From Flavobacteriales bacterium UBA4466 (GTDB lineage: Bacteria > Bacteroidota > Bacteroidia > Flavobacteriales_D > Crocinitomicaceae), in contig CAJJBE010000006.1 in the NCBI GenBank assembly GCA_905182335.1, forward strand, positions 62,001 to 126,000: DNA of 64,000 nt, written 5' to 3'. The position numbers were made by a program, and so were the translations under genes. Positions 53,715-62,651 of the stretch are shown here, one piece after another. The notes beneath the pieces are model-generated. The model made no database searches. It had not been told where the DNA came from and worked only from the letters and a program-made list of their open reading frames with translations. Numbering within the stretch: the stretch's first letter is position 1; every line of letters begins with the position of its first letter.

Positions 53715-54760
53715 TGGCTAAAAAGAATCTTATCTATATCCACATTGGACTTTCATCATTTGTGAGAAAGGATATAGAAATTCTTTCAAAGGAGTACATA
53801 CTAAATATTCATGAGTTCGATTTAAAGCAAAAGAAGCGACTTCCATTAACTTTCTTTAATCAACTTTGGATGTTATTGACATCTCTTCGGAAATCTGAAG
53901 GAGTCATTATCCAATTTGCAGGATATCAATCTTACCTCCCTACTATATTAGCTAAGCTATTTAATAAGAAATGTATTCTCGTTTTAGGCGGTACAGATAC
54001 CGTTAGCTTTCCTTCTATTAAATACGGAAATTTTTACAAAAAGTATTTAAGATTTGTTACTCTAAAAAGTCTAGAACGGGCCGATTTACTTGTGCCTGTT
54101 TCAGAAACCTTAATTGAATATGACTACACATATCAAAACAACGATTTTAACAAGCAAGGCTACCTTTTTCATGCACCTTCTATAAATACGCCGGTAAAAA
54201 CGATTTATAACGGATACAACTCGTATAAATGGATTGTTTCGGATACAAAGGAACAGAACTCCTTTGTAACTATAGCAGCAGATCTAGGAAGTCGTTTTGG
54301 AATTGAATTAAAGGGAATTGATTTAATATTAAATATCGCACAAAACTTTAACGACTGTAATTTCTACATAGTTGGTGGAGACAAAATCAACGTTGAAGTT
54401 CCTGAAAATATAATCCTTGTTGATAATATACCTCACGATGAATTGCCTGCTTTTATTTCGACTAAACAATTTTATTTACAATTATCTATAAGTGAAGGCT
54501 TTCCTAACGCCTTGTGTGAAGGAATGTTATCAGGATGCACGCCTATTGTATCTAATACTGGAGCAATGCCTTACATTATTGGTGAAACAGGTTATCTATT
54601 AAAAGAAAAAGATCAACATCAATTAATCTTAATCATAGAAAAAGCAATATCAAATTATTCTATTGAGCTTGGTATTAAGGCTAGAAATAGAATCGCTTCT
54701 GAGTTCAGTATAGAGCGAAGAGAGAAAGAAATCCTTGCCCTTATCTCTAAGTCTTTGTAG
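53714..54760 (+). CDS. Glycosyltransferase (GT4-like)
   Basis: A 348-residue GT-B fold protein. The N-terminal domain has an acceptor region with VIIQFAGYQSYLP and a nucleotide-fold strand. The C-terminal domain shows LQLSISEGFPNALCEGMLSG, the donor-binding EX7E-like motif, followed by GCTPIVSNTGAMP. The donor and acceptor are unknown. The start is coupled to the methyltransferase stop. Its last 14 bases overlap the 3' end of the convergent YfhO gene. Confidence 0.86.
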   Translation: MAKKNLIYIHIGLSSFVRKDIEILSKEYILNIHEFDLKQKKRLPLTFFNQLWMLLTSLRKSEGVIIQFAGYQSYLPTILAKLFNKKCILVLGGTDTVSFPSIKYGNFYKKYLRFVTLKSLERADLLVPVSETLIEYDYTYQNNDFNKQGYLFHAPSINTPVKTIYNGYNSYKWIVSDTKEQNSFVTIAADLGSRFGIELKGIDLILNIAQNFNDCNFYIVGGDKINVEVPENIILVDNIPHDELPAFISTKQFYLQLSISEGFPNALCEGMLSGCTPIVSNTGAMPYIIGETGYLLKEKDQHQLILIIEKAISNYSIELGIKARNRIASEFSIERREKEILALISKSL

Positions 54761-57700
54761 GCAACTCTTTTTCATCTGTATCATAAAGAGGGATTTTCCA
54801 AAATCCAACTCCAAAGCAAAGTACTAAGAATACTGTACCTAAAACAGCAATTGTATTTGATGTTCTAATCTTAGGGATATCAAACGAAAATTCAATCACG
54901 TGATTTCCTCCATCTAATTCTAATCCCCTTAACAAGTAATTCACTTTTAGAATCTCCACATCTTCCCCGTCCACTTTAGCGCCCCAGCCTTCAGGATAGT
55001 ATATTTCGGAGAATACAGCTAACTGCTTGTCATCGATTTCAGCATCATAAACAATTTTATTAGGAGCATAAGACTTCATTTTAATCGTGCCAATACCGGT
55101 ATAATTTTGTTTTGACAACTTCTTAGATTCTGATGATAGCATTATGACTTCTTTCGAAGGAATAAATTCTTCTATCTTCTCAATAGAAACCATAGAAGTA
55201 AAAGAATTAGCTGTATCTAACCTTATTGTTTGTTCAGGAACCAAATTAGTACGTCCATTAATATCGGCAACGAATAACACTTTTAATCCTATCGCTAATC
55301 CATTAGACAATGGGATTTCCAAAGTATCACCTAGCAATGAAATGTAAAGCATTTGTTCAGAGCCATAAACTACAGACGATTGTTCAGTCTTTCCATTAAT
55401 TATCATTTTACCTTTACCAAAATTACTCAATTGATACTTACCTCCTAACGCTCTAATTTCATCATCAGGAGTTTCAAATGATCTGATATCTTTTACTAAC
55501 CAAGCATTTCCAAGTGCTCCTAAATTTGGATTTACTGCTCCACCTTGAATGAAGTATTTTACGTTCAACATATTCAATACTGCTGAATTTGATTTCGCAA
55601 TCTGGAATTCAAACAAGTTTTGAATGTTTCTCAATTTCGCACCATGATACCCACCTAATGATTTATGGAAATATGAAGCACGAGAACTACCCCATCCTCC
55701 ATTCATATCAAATACGCGATAATTAGTATTCATATTTAACGCTGAAAATATATATGAATCAATAACTCTACGTTTATCTTTCCCTGAATATTCTAATTCA
55801 GCTGCTTTCTTTTCTCCTCTAATCTTTCCTTCATTGATCGCTATGGCTAAAGTCGGATTCTGATTAATTTCAGTATCTAAAATTATCAAATCAGTTTCTT
55901 GAGAACTAATTGGATATGCAATTTCAGCTTTTGGCACCCAATGAACGTAATTGTCAGAAGCATCTTTATCGCTCCCTAAGTACATTCGATTAACAGGCAC
56001 AAGATCAATTAAGACAATAACAACTAGACCTCCAACAATTGAAATTGAAGAAATATCTGTAAAGAAAAATAAAGCAATTATAATAATTGAGAGAATTAAG
56101 AACCCCACTGAACGTAACATTGAACTCGTAAACAATTCAGAACGAAATGACTTCAACTCTTTATATGACTCTTCATATTGATTCACTTGGGATTCAATAA
56201 CACTTTGCATTTGAGACTGATTATTTACATCAATTCCATATTCCGATAACTCCTGAGGATTAGTAGTGTAGATGTCTGTTCTTGCGTAAGACTCAATATC
56301 ACGCATGCTATTTACCTCCGTAGGGTTTGTGAAGTTATCCCCGATTCCGATTACAGTAATCCCCAACATAACAAATAGAAATGAAGTTGATGAAATAATG
56401 TACAATTTCTTCTTTGCCTTAAACTCTTCACGGTTTTGATATATCTTTTGAAGAAAGAGAACTCCCATTAACGGAATACACAATTCAATTAACACATTGA
56501 TAATCGTTACAGTTCTGAACTTGTTATATCCTGGTATGTTGTCTACAAAAAATTCTGTAAGCCACATAAAGTTTTTTCCCCATGAAAGCATTAACGCTAA
56601 GACTGTAATTACGAAAAACACCCACTTGATCTTATCTTTCAAAAAGACCAATGAAAGCATTGCTAAAAATAATACAGCGATTCCTAGGTAGAAAGGACCA
56701 GATGTAATTGGTTGCTCTCCCCAGTAAAGTAAAAATGGTCTTGCTTGAACACCTCCACGACCATCAGCTTTTAAATAAGAAGCGCTAAGAGCAGACTTAA
56801 CCTGTGCAGAACTTCTACCTGAAATCTCTAGCTTTTCTCTAAACGGCATATTGGCTAAAATGTTCGAATGTGAACCTTTAACATAAGGAGATAAAAAGGT
56901 AAATGACTCACCTATTCCATAGCTCCAATTTGTAATGTAATCGATATCTAAACCACCTGTATTTTTAGCTTCTGAGCCATCTGGATTAATCGTTAAATCG
57001 TTTGCTCCACGAATGGTATGTTTTGCATAATCATTGGTTGCAGTGATGTTTCCGTAATTAATCAACAAAGCCAATACATAAGCCCCAGCCAAAGCAACAC
57101 TTGTAATTGAAAACTGCTTAAGTTCTTTTGTTTTAAGCGCTTTAGCCAATTCGTAAAGGCCAATTGCAAAAAGCAACATTCCTAAGTAATACGTTACTTG
57201 TAAATGATTTGAAGACAGCTCAAAAGTCATAAATAACGCTGAAAGAATCACTCCCCATTTCCAACTATTACGATACGACATTATAAATGCACCAACTACA
57301 GGGGCCATAAAAGCGACAGCAATAGCTTTGGAATTATGCCCAGCCTGTAAAATTAGAATCTCATAAGTAGATAAAGCAAATGCTAGTGCCCCAAAAAGAG
57401 CAATCAAAGGTTTAACTCGTAAGCACAATCCAAGAATATAAAACCCGATTAGATGTAATAAAAAAATGCCGGCAGGTACACCTATGGATCCCAAAAACCA
57501 TATAGTTATCTTTTGAAATACATTTCCGTTGTATAGTGTCGAAATCTGAACAGTTGGCATTCCACCAAACATCGAATTCGTCCAAAAGGGTTCCTCTCCA
57601 GTGGCTTCACGGAAATGTTGCGTCTCATTGGACATCCCTTTATGTTGCTCAACATCGTGCTGTTTCAATCCGAAACCATCAAACTCTGGAGAAAAATAAG

Positions 57701-57776
57701 CAACAGTAACAATAACAAATACAGCAAGAATTGCAAAATGTTTCCAGTTCTTTGTGAGAAAAGACTTAATATCCAT
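54747..57776 (-). CDS. YfhO family membrane protein
   Basis: A 1009-residue integral membrane protein with about 12-14 membrane helices in the first two-thirds and an extracytoplasmic C-terminal region, followed by a last helix (about 980-1000). Early residues include GLKQHDVEQHKGMSNETQHF and a FWTNSMFGGMPTVQ loop, which suggests the GT-C/YfhO fold. Members are thought to act in envelope glycan transfer. ATG 57776 begins a natural cytoplasmic start before the first helix, and 57791 is a possible alternative. Confidence 0.88.
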   Translation of the reverse strand: MDIKSFLTKNWKHFAILAVFVIVTVAYFSPEFDGFGLKQHDVEQHKGMSNETQHFREATGEEPFWTNSMFGGMPTVQISTLYNGNVFQKITIWFLGSIGVPAGIFLLHLIGFYILGLCLRVKPLIALFGALAFALSTYEILILQAGHNSKAIAVAFMAPVVGAFIMSYRNSWKWGVILSALFMTFELSSNHLQVTYYLGMLLFAIGLYELAKALKTKELKQFSITSVALAGAYVLALLINYGNITATNDYAKHTIRGANDLTINPDGSEAKNTGGLDIDYITNWSYGIGESFTFLSPYVKGSHSNILANMPFREKLEISGRSSAQVKSALSASYLKADGRGGVQARPFLLYWGEQPITSGPFYLGIAVLFLAMLSLVFLKDKIKWVFFVITVLALMLSWGKNFMWLTEFFVDNIPGYNKFRTVTIINVLIELCIPLMGVLFLQKIYQNREEFKAKKKLYIISSTSFLFVMLGITVIGIGDNFTNPTEVNSMRDIESYARTDIYTTNPQELSEYGIDVNNQSQMQSVIESQVNQYEESYKELKSFRSELFTSSMLRSVGFLILSIIIIALFFFTDISSISIVGGLVVIVLIDLVPVNRMYLGSDKDASDNYVHWVPKAEIAYPISSQETDLIILDTEINQNPTLAIAINEGKIRGEKKAAELEYSGKDKRRVIDSYIFSALNMNTNYRVFDMNGGWGSSRASYFHKSLGGYHGAKLRNIQNLFEFQIAKSNSAVLNMLNVKYFIQGGAVNPNLGALGNAWLVKDIRSFETPDDEIRALGGKYQLSNFGKGKMIINGKTEQSSVVYGSEQMLYISLLGDTLEIPLSNGLAIGLKVLFVADINGRTNLVPEQTIRLDTANSFTSMVSIEKIEEFIPSKEVIMLSSESKKLSKQNYTGIGTIKMKSYAPNKIVYDAEIDDKQLAVFSEIYYPEGWGAKVDGEDVEILKVNYLLRGLELDGGNHVIEFSFDIPKIRTSNTIAVLGTVFLVLCFGVGFWKIPLYDTDEKELPTKT

Positions 57777-57868
57777 AGTGTGAAATTTCAAATAATTAAA
57801 GGATGAATATAATAAAATTGTCGTTAAAGAAATAGCTTAACAACAATCAAAGCAGTAAAGTTTTTTGG

Positions 57869-58129
57869 TTAATCTAACTCTTCAAAATCAACATCTTGAA
57901 TATCACTCTTGTTTGATATGTTTTCCCCTAAAATCTTTATCTTTCCTTCAGATTTCTTTTTAGATCGCTTTTCAGTATCAAAATTTTGCTGATTTTGATT
58001 GTGCTTTCGCTCATCTTCCATATTACGTTTAGCAATCATAAATTGGCCTAAAAAGCGTAAAACAAAGAGCACTCCACCAATTACGAGAAGTGTTCTGAAT
58101 AATCCGGTAGCACTGGATTCAATAACCAT
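57869..58129 (-). CDS. DUF4834 family protein
   Basis: An 86-residue protein with one N-terminal membrane helix (residues 9-28: LFRTLLVIGGVLFVLRFLG) and a charged tail that ends DVDFEELD. This matches the DUF4834 family of flavobacteria, often found after carB. The function is unknown. The ATG shares a base with the carB stop (TAATG). Confidence 0.86.
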   Translation of the reverse strand: MVIESSATGLFRTLLVIGGVLFVLRFLGQFMIAKRNMEDERKHNQNQQNFDTEKRSKKKSEGKIKILGENISNKSDIQDVDFEELD

Positions 58130-60945
58130 TATTTAGATAAATGCATGTTACGCTCAGAGTATATTTTTAAGAAGTAAGGATCTTTCAATGTATCAATAAA
58201 AAGGATTCCTTCCCCCGTAGATTTCATTTCTGGGCCAAGTTCTTTCTTAACTTCTGGAAATTTCTCGTAAGAGAATACTGGGATTTTAATTGCGTATCCA
58301 TTTTTCTTAGGCTGGAAGTTGAAATCTTTAATTTTCTTCTCACCTAACATTACTTTTGTTGCGTAGTTTACATATGGTTCATCGTATGCCTTAGCAATAA
58401 AGGGAACTGTTCTAGAAGCTCTAGGATTGGCCTCAATGACATAAACAATATCATCTTTAATAGCGAATTGGATATTCATTAAACCAACTGTTTTTAATTC
58501 CACAGCAATTTTGCGCGTAATATCGTCAATCTGTTGCATCACAAAATCACCTAAATTATACGGAGGAAGTAAAGCAAATGAATCTCCAGAGTGAATCCCA
58601 GCGGGTTCAATATGTTGCATTACACCAATAATATAAACATCTTCTCCATCACAAATTGCATCTGCTTCTGCTTCAATTGCTCCTCCTAAGAAGTGATCCA
58701 AAAGAATCTGATTACCTGGCATCTCATTTAAAATATCAACCACATGATGCTCGAGCTCTTCACGGTTAATTACAATCTTCATCTTTTGTCCACCAAGAAC
58801 ATAAGAAGGTCTAACCAATAATGGAAAACCTAAATCATTTGATAACACCAATGCTTGCTCAGCACTTTCGACTATTCCATACTTAGGAAAAGGAATGTTG
58901 TTTGCTTCTAACACCTTAGAAAATCGCCCTCTATCTTCAGCTAAATCTAATGCATCATAACTCGTTCCAAAAATTTTAATTCCGTAGCGCTCTAATTTCT
59001 CTGCAAGCTTCAATGCTGTTTGGCCACCTAATTGAACAATAACACCATCGGGTTTTTCATGCTTGATTATATCATAAATATGCTCCCAAAAAACAGGTTC
59101 GAAGTATAACTTATCCGCTGTATCAAAGTCAGTTGAAACAGTTTCTGGATTACAGTTAATCATTACTGTTTCATAACCACATTCTTTAGCCGCTAAAACA
59201 CCATGAACACAGCTGTAATCGAATTCAATTCCTTGGCCAATTCTATTTGGACCAGAGCCTAAAACAACTACCTTTTTTTTGTCTGAAACAACACTTTCGT
59301 TCTCGTATTCAAATGTTGAATAATAATATGGCGTTTGCGCTTCAAATTCGGCAGCACAAGTATCAACTAATTTATAAACACGATTAATTCCAAATTCTTC
59401 ACGTTTTGAATAAACCTCTGACTCGAGACACCTCAATAAGTGGGCAACTTGCCTATCGGCGTATCCTTTTTGTTTTGCTTCGAACAATAAATCTTTAGGA
59501 AGTGTGTCTAAACGGAATTTCTCAATATCTCTTTCCATTTTAACCATCTCCTCAATTTGTCTTAAGAACCAGTTGTCAATTTTTGTTTTCTCTTGAATAC
59601 GCTTGAAAGGAATACCTAATTTCATTGCATCATAAATATGGAATAAACGATTCCATGATGGATGCTCTAAACTATGTAAAATTTCATTCTGATTCGTAAG
59701 TTCTTTTCCATCTGCCCCAAGACCATTTCTACCAATCTCTAATGATTGACAAGCCTTTTGCAATGCCTCTTGAAAAGAACGTCCAATTCCCATAACCTCC
59801 CCAACAGATTTCATCTGAAGTCCAAGCTCTCTATTTGCACCAGGAAATTTATTAAAATTCCAACGTGGTATCTTCACAATTACATAATCCAACGTTGGCT
59901 CAAATAAAGCTGACGTTGTTTTTGTAATTTGATTTTGTAATTCATCTAAATGATAACCAAGTGCCAATTTAGCGGCAATCTTAGCAATAGGATAACCCGT
60001 TGCTTTTGACGCTAACGCTGAAGACCTTGATACACGAGGGTTAATCTCAATTGCGATAATATCCTCCTTTTCATCTGGAGAAACGGCAAACTGCACATTA
60101 CATCCACCTGCAAAATTACCGATTGAGCGCATCATTTTGATCGCCATATCCCGCATTCTTTGGAATGTCGTATCTGATAATGTCATTGCTGGCGCAACAG
60201 TAATTGAATCTCCTGTATGTACTCCCATTGGATCAAAATTCTCAATCGAACAAATGATAACAACGTTATCATTTAAATCTCTTAACAACTCTAATTCATA
60301 TTCTTTCCACCCTAAAAGAGCCTTGTCAATCATCACCTCATGTATTGGTGACAGCTTTAAACCTCTCTCTAATAAGGTGTCAAAATCAGCTGGATCATGA
60401 ACTATTGAAGCTCCTGCACCACCCAATGTATAAGAAGCCCTTACACATAAAGGGAAACCAAACTCTTGGGCAATTTCTTTTCCTTGCAAGAATGACTTTG
60501 CAGATTTCTGAGGTGCCATTGGAATATCAATTGATAACATCAAATCTCTAAAAGCCTCTCGATTTTCAGTGATTTCAATTGCGTTGATATCTACTCCAAC
60601 AATTTTCACATTATGATCTTCCCAAATGCCCATTTCGTCACATTTGATACATAAATTCAACCCTGTTTGCCCACCCATCGTTGGTAAAACAGCATCTATA
60701 TTATGTTTTTCAAGGATTTCCAAAATACTTGCAGGCTCTAAGGGTTTTAAATAGACATTATCAGCTACAACCTTATCCGTCATTATTGTGGCGGGGTTAG
60801 AGTTAATTAATGTTACTTCAACGCCTTCTTCTCTAAGAGATCTTGCTGCTTGTGATCCAGAATAATCAAACTCACAGGCTTGACCTATCACAATTGGTCC
60901 GCTACCTATAATTAGTATGGACTTAATCGAATTATCTTTCGGCAT
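58129..60945 (-). CDS. carB: Carbamoyl-phosphate synthase large subunit
   Basis: A 938-residue ammonia/ATP-dependent synthase for arginine and pyrimidine precursors. Both halves show the ATP-grasp pattern: GGQTGLNL, LGGAGASIVHD and ALGYHLDELQ in the first, GSGPNRIGQGIEFDYSC and HIEPAGIHSGDS in the second. It ends at YSERNMHLSK, about 130 residues before the E. coli end, so the MGS-type allosteric domain is absent, as in other flavobacterial CarB. UMP and ornithine control may therefore differ. carA is not in the window. Confidence 0.95.
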   Translation of the reverse strand: MPKDNSIKSILIIGSGPIVIGQACEFDYSGSQAARSLREEGVEVTLINSNPATIMTDKVVADNVYLKPLEPASILEILEKHNIDAVLPTMGGQTGLNLCIKCDEMGIWEDHNVKIVGVDINAIEITENREAFRDLMLSIDIPMAPQKSAKSFLQGKEIAQEFGFPLCVRASYTLGGAGASIVHDPADFDTLLERGLKLSPIHEVMIDKALLGWKEYELELLRDLNDNVVIICSIENFDPMGVHTGDSITVAPAMTLSDTTFQRMRDMAIKMMRSIGNFAGGCNVQFAVSPDEKEDIIAIEINPRVSRSSALASKATGYPIAKIAAKLALGYHLDELQNQITKTTSALFEPTLDYVIVKIPRWNFNKFPGANRELGLQMKSVGEVMGIGRSFQEALQKACQSLEIGRNGLGADGKELTNQNEILHSLEHPSWNRLFHIYDAMKLGIPFKRIQEKTKIDNWFLRQIEEMVKMERDIEKFRLDTLPKDLLFEAKQKGYADRQVAHLLRCLESEVYSKREEFGINRVYKLVDTCAAEFEAQTPYYYSTFEYENESVVSDKKKVVVLGSGPNRIGQGIEFDYSCVHGVLAAKECGYETVMINCNPETVSTDFDTADKLYFEPVFWEHIYDIIKHEKPDGVIVQLGGQTALKLAEKLERYGIKIFGTSYDALDLAEDRGRFSKVLEANNIPFPKYGIVESAEQALVLSNDLGFPLLVRPSYVLGGQKMKIVINREELEHHVVDILNEMPGNQILLDHFLGGAIEAEADAICDGEDVYIIGVMQHIEPAGIHSGDSFALLPPYNLGDFVMQQIDDITRKIAVELKTVGLMNIQFAIKDDIVYVIEANPRASRTVPFIAKAYDEPYVNYATKVMLGEKKIKDFNFQPKKNGYAIKIPVFSYEKFPEVKKELGPEMKSTGEGILFIDTLKDPYFLKIYSERNMHLSK

Positions 60946-61276
60946 ATCATGCTCAAATTATGGTGTTCAACTACTACGCTAAGTTAGCGCCAAATTGAAG
61001 GCGAATTTAGGTAAAAAATGGCATTGCTTAAACCGTTTTTTAATTGTTTTTATAGATGTTGTTAACAATAATCGTGAATAACTTTCACACACTAGCTATT
61101 AGAAGAGCTCTTCTAATAAAAAAAAGAGGTTATTTTTGATGTAATAAATTAACAAGCTGGTAATTATATTCCACCATTGAAACACTGTGAAAAAGTATTA
61201 ATAATTGATTCGACAAACACATGTCTCAAAGAGGAATATTCTTAAATTATCATCTGTTTTACTAACAAGTAATATT
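60946..61276. other. Divergent intergenic region with several palindromes
   Basis: Between carB (minus) and the phosphoribosyltransferase gene (plus) there is no convincing ORF. It holds a 22-bp perfect palindrome at 61097-61118 (arms TATTAGAAGAG), a TTGTTAACAA palindrome at 61059-61068, and a GTGAA/TTCAC inverted pair (61074-61088). No consensus promoter could be fixed for either gene. It is probably regulatory. Confidence 0.45.
61097..61118. repeat. 22-bp perfect palindrome, possible operator
   Basis: TATTAGAAGAG is followed immediately by its exact reverse complement, with no loop. It lacks a T run directly after it, so it is unlikely to be a terminator. The position, about 150 bases from both starts, suits a regulatory site. 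Confidence 0.55.
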
Positions 61277-61771
61277 ATGCAAGAAATACTTTCAAATCAA
61301 GAGATTGAACAAAAAATAAATCGTTTAGCACATCAAATTATCGAGAACTCCTTCGAAGAAAATGAAATTCACATTGGTGGAATTGTTGGTAACGGCGTAC
61401 TGCTTGCAAGTAAACTTTCATTAATAATCACAAAACATTCTAATTTAAAAGTAAATCCGTTTGAAATCATAATGAATAAGTCAGAGCCCTGGTCAGAGCC
61501 CATTACACTTTCTTCTGAAGTTGATTCATTAAAAAATGGTTTCATCATTCTCGTGGATGATGTTTTAAATTCGGGAAAGACAATGCAATATGCTCTTACA
61601 GAAATCTTAAGGTTCCCAACGAAAGCAATAAAAACTGTTGCGCTTGTCGACAGGAAACACCGTAAATTCCCAATTAAAGCAGATTTTGTAGGGCTTGAAT
61701 TATCAACAACATTAAAAGAACGCGTAGAGATTATTTTTAAAGAATCAGAACAAAAAGCATATTTAGTATAA
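61277..61771 (+). CDS. Phosphoribosyltransferase family protein (PyrR-like)
   Basis: A 164-residue type-I PRTase. The PRPP-binding loop is FIILVDDVLNSGKTMQYAL and the rest has the PyrR-like layout with VALVDRKHRKFPIKADF. ATG 61277 (MQEILSNQE) is chosen over the long frame from 61205, which adds a non-family N-terminus. Known PyrR proteins regulate pyrimidine genes or make UMP. The divergent carB gene makes this attractive, but no PyrR leader structure is visible. The stop shares a base with murQ. Confidence 0.85.
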   Translation: MQEILSNQEIEQKINRLAHQIIENSFEENEIHIGGIVGNGVLLASKLSLIITKHSNLKVNPFEIIMNKSEPWSEPITLSSEVDSLKNGFIILVDDVLNSGKTMQYALTEILRFPTKAIKTVALVDRKHRKFPIKADFVGLELSTTLKERVEIIFKESEQKAYLV

Positions 61772-62577
61772 TGAAAGTAACTGAATCATCATCAAATCAC
61801 GATAACCTCGATTTAATGTCGACAAAGGAGCTATTAAACGGAATCAACACTGAGGATAGTACAGTTGCTAATTCAGTTCAAAAAATCATTCCTTCAATTG
61901 AATTATTCATTAATGCTTGTTATGAGAGAATGCAAAAAGGCGGACGCTTATTCTACATTGGAGCTGGAACAAGTGGACGACTAGGGGTTGTAGACGCTAG
62001 TGAATGCCCCCCAACTTTTGGCGTAGACCATGGGGTTGTTATTGGAGTTATCGCTGGTGGAGATTGTGCAATACGAAAAGCCGTTGAATTTGCCGAAGAC
62101 GATACGAATCAAGCATGGAAAGATCTTGCAGAATTTAACACTACAAAATTAGATACGGTTATTGGGATTGCAGCATCAGGTAGCACACCGTACGTAATTG
62201 GTGGATTAAAAAACGCAAATCAAAATGGATTATTAACTGGGGCCATTACATGCAACCCTAATAACCCGATTGAATCAGAAGCTGAATTTCCAATGACAGC
62301 AATTGTAGGACCTGAATTCGTGACTGGAAGTACGCGAATGAAGTCAGGTACAGCTCAAAAACTAATTCTAAATATGATTAGCACGAGCTTAATGATTAAG
62401 CTCGGAAAAGTAAAAGGAAACAGAATGGTTGATATGCAACTGAGTAATCAGAAGCTAGTGGATCGTGGAGTAAGAATGATTCAAGATTCTATCGATACTA
62501 CATACGAGGAAGGAAAATTGCTACTAGAGAAACATGGCAATGTAAGGAAAGCAATTGATGCTTTCAACTGTAAATAA
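61771..62577 (+). CDS. murQ: N-acetylmuramic acid 6-phosphate etherase
   Basis: A 268-residue SIS-fold lyase that splits the lactyl ether of MurNAc-6-P to give GlcNAc-6-P and D-lactate in cell-wall recycling. It has GAGTSGRLGVVDASECPPTF, IGIAASGSTPYVIGG and VTGSTRMKSGTAQK. It is shorter than the E. coli enzyme (298) but of usual Bacteroidota length. No murP, anmK or nagA gene is adjacent; the GH3-beta-lactamase protein at 26983 is a possible upstream step. Confidence 0.94.
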   Translation: MKVTESSSNHDNLDLMSTKELLNGINTEDSTVANSVQKIIPSIELFINACYERMQKGGRLFYIGAGTSGRLGVVDASECPPTFGVDHGVVIGVIAGGDCAIRKAVEFAEDDTNQAWKDLAEFNTTKLDTVIGIAASGSTPYVIGGLKNANQNGLLTGAITCNPNNPIESEAEFPMTAIVGPEFVTGSTRMKSGTAQKLILNMISTSLMIKLGKVKGNRMVDMQLSNQKLVDRGVRMIQDSIDTTYEEGKLLLEKHGNVRKAIDAFNCK

Positions 62578-62592
62578 TTCAAAACATTACAC

Positions 62593-62626
62593 CATAAAAA
62601 AAGGGAAGCTACCCCCCCTTTTTCTT
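62593..62626 (+). terminator. Bidirectional intrinsic terminator between murQ and clpC
   Basis: AAAAAGGG (62597-62604) and CCCTTTTT (62616-62623) form a stem, with A and T runs on either side. It suits both convergent genes. Confidence 0.72.
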
Positions 62627-62651
62627 CTAATCAATTTCAGTAAAAAAATAA

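Noticed and set aside
61059-61178. DnaA-box-like sequences and palindromes that might mark an origin
   Set aside because: The closest matches to TTATCCACA have at least two mismatches, and no dnaA, dnaN or gidA gene is nearby.
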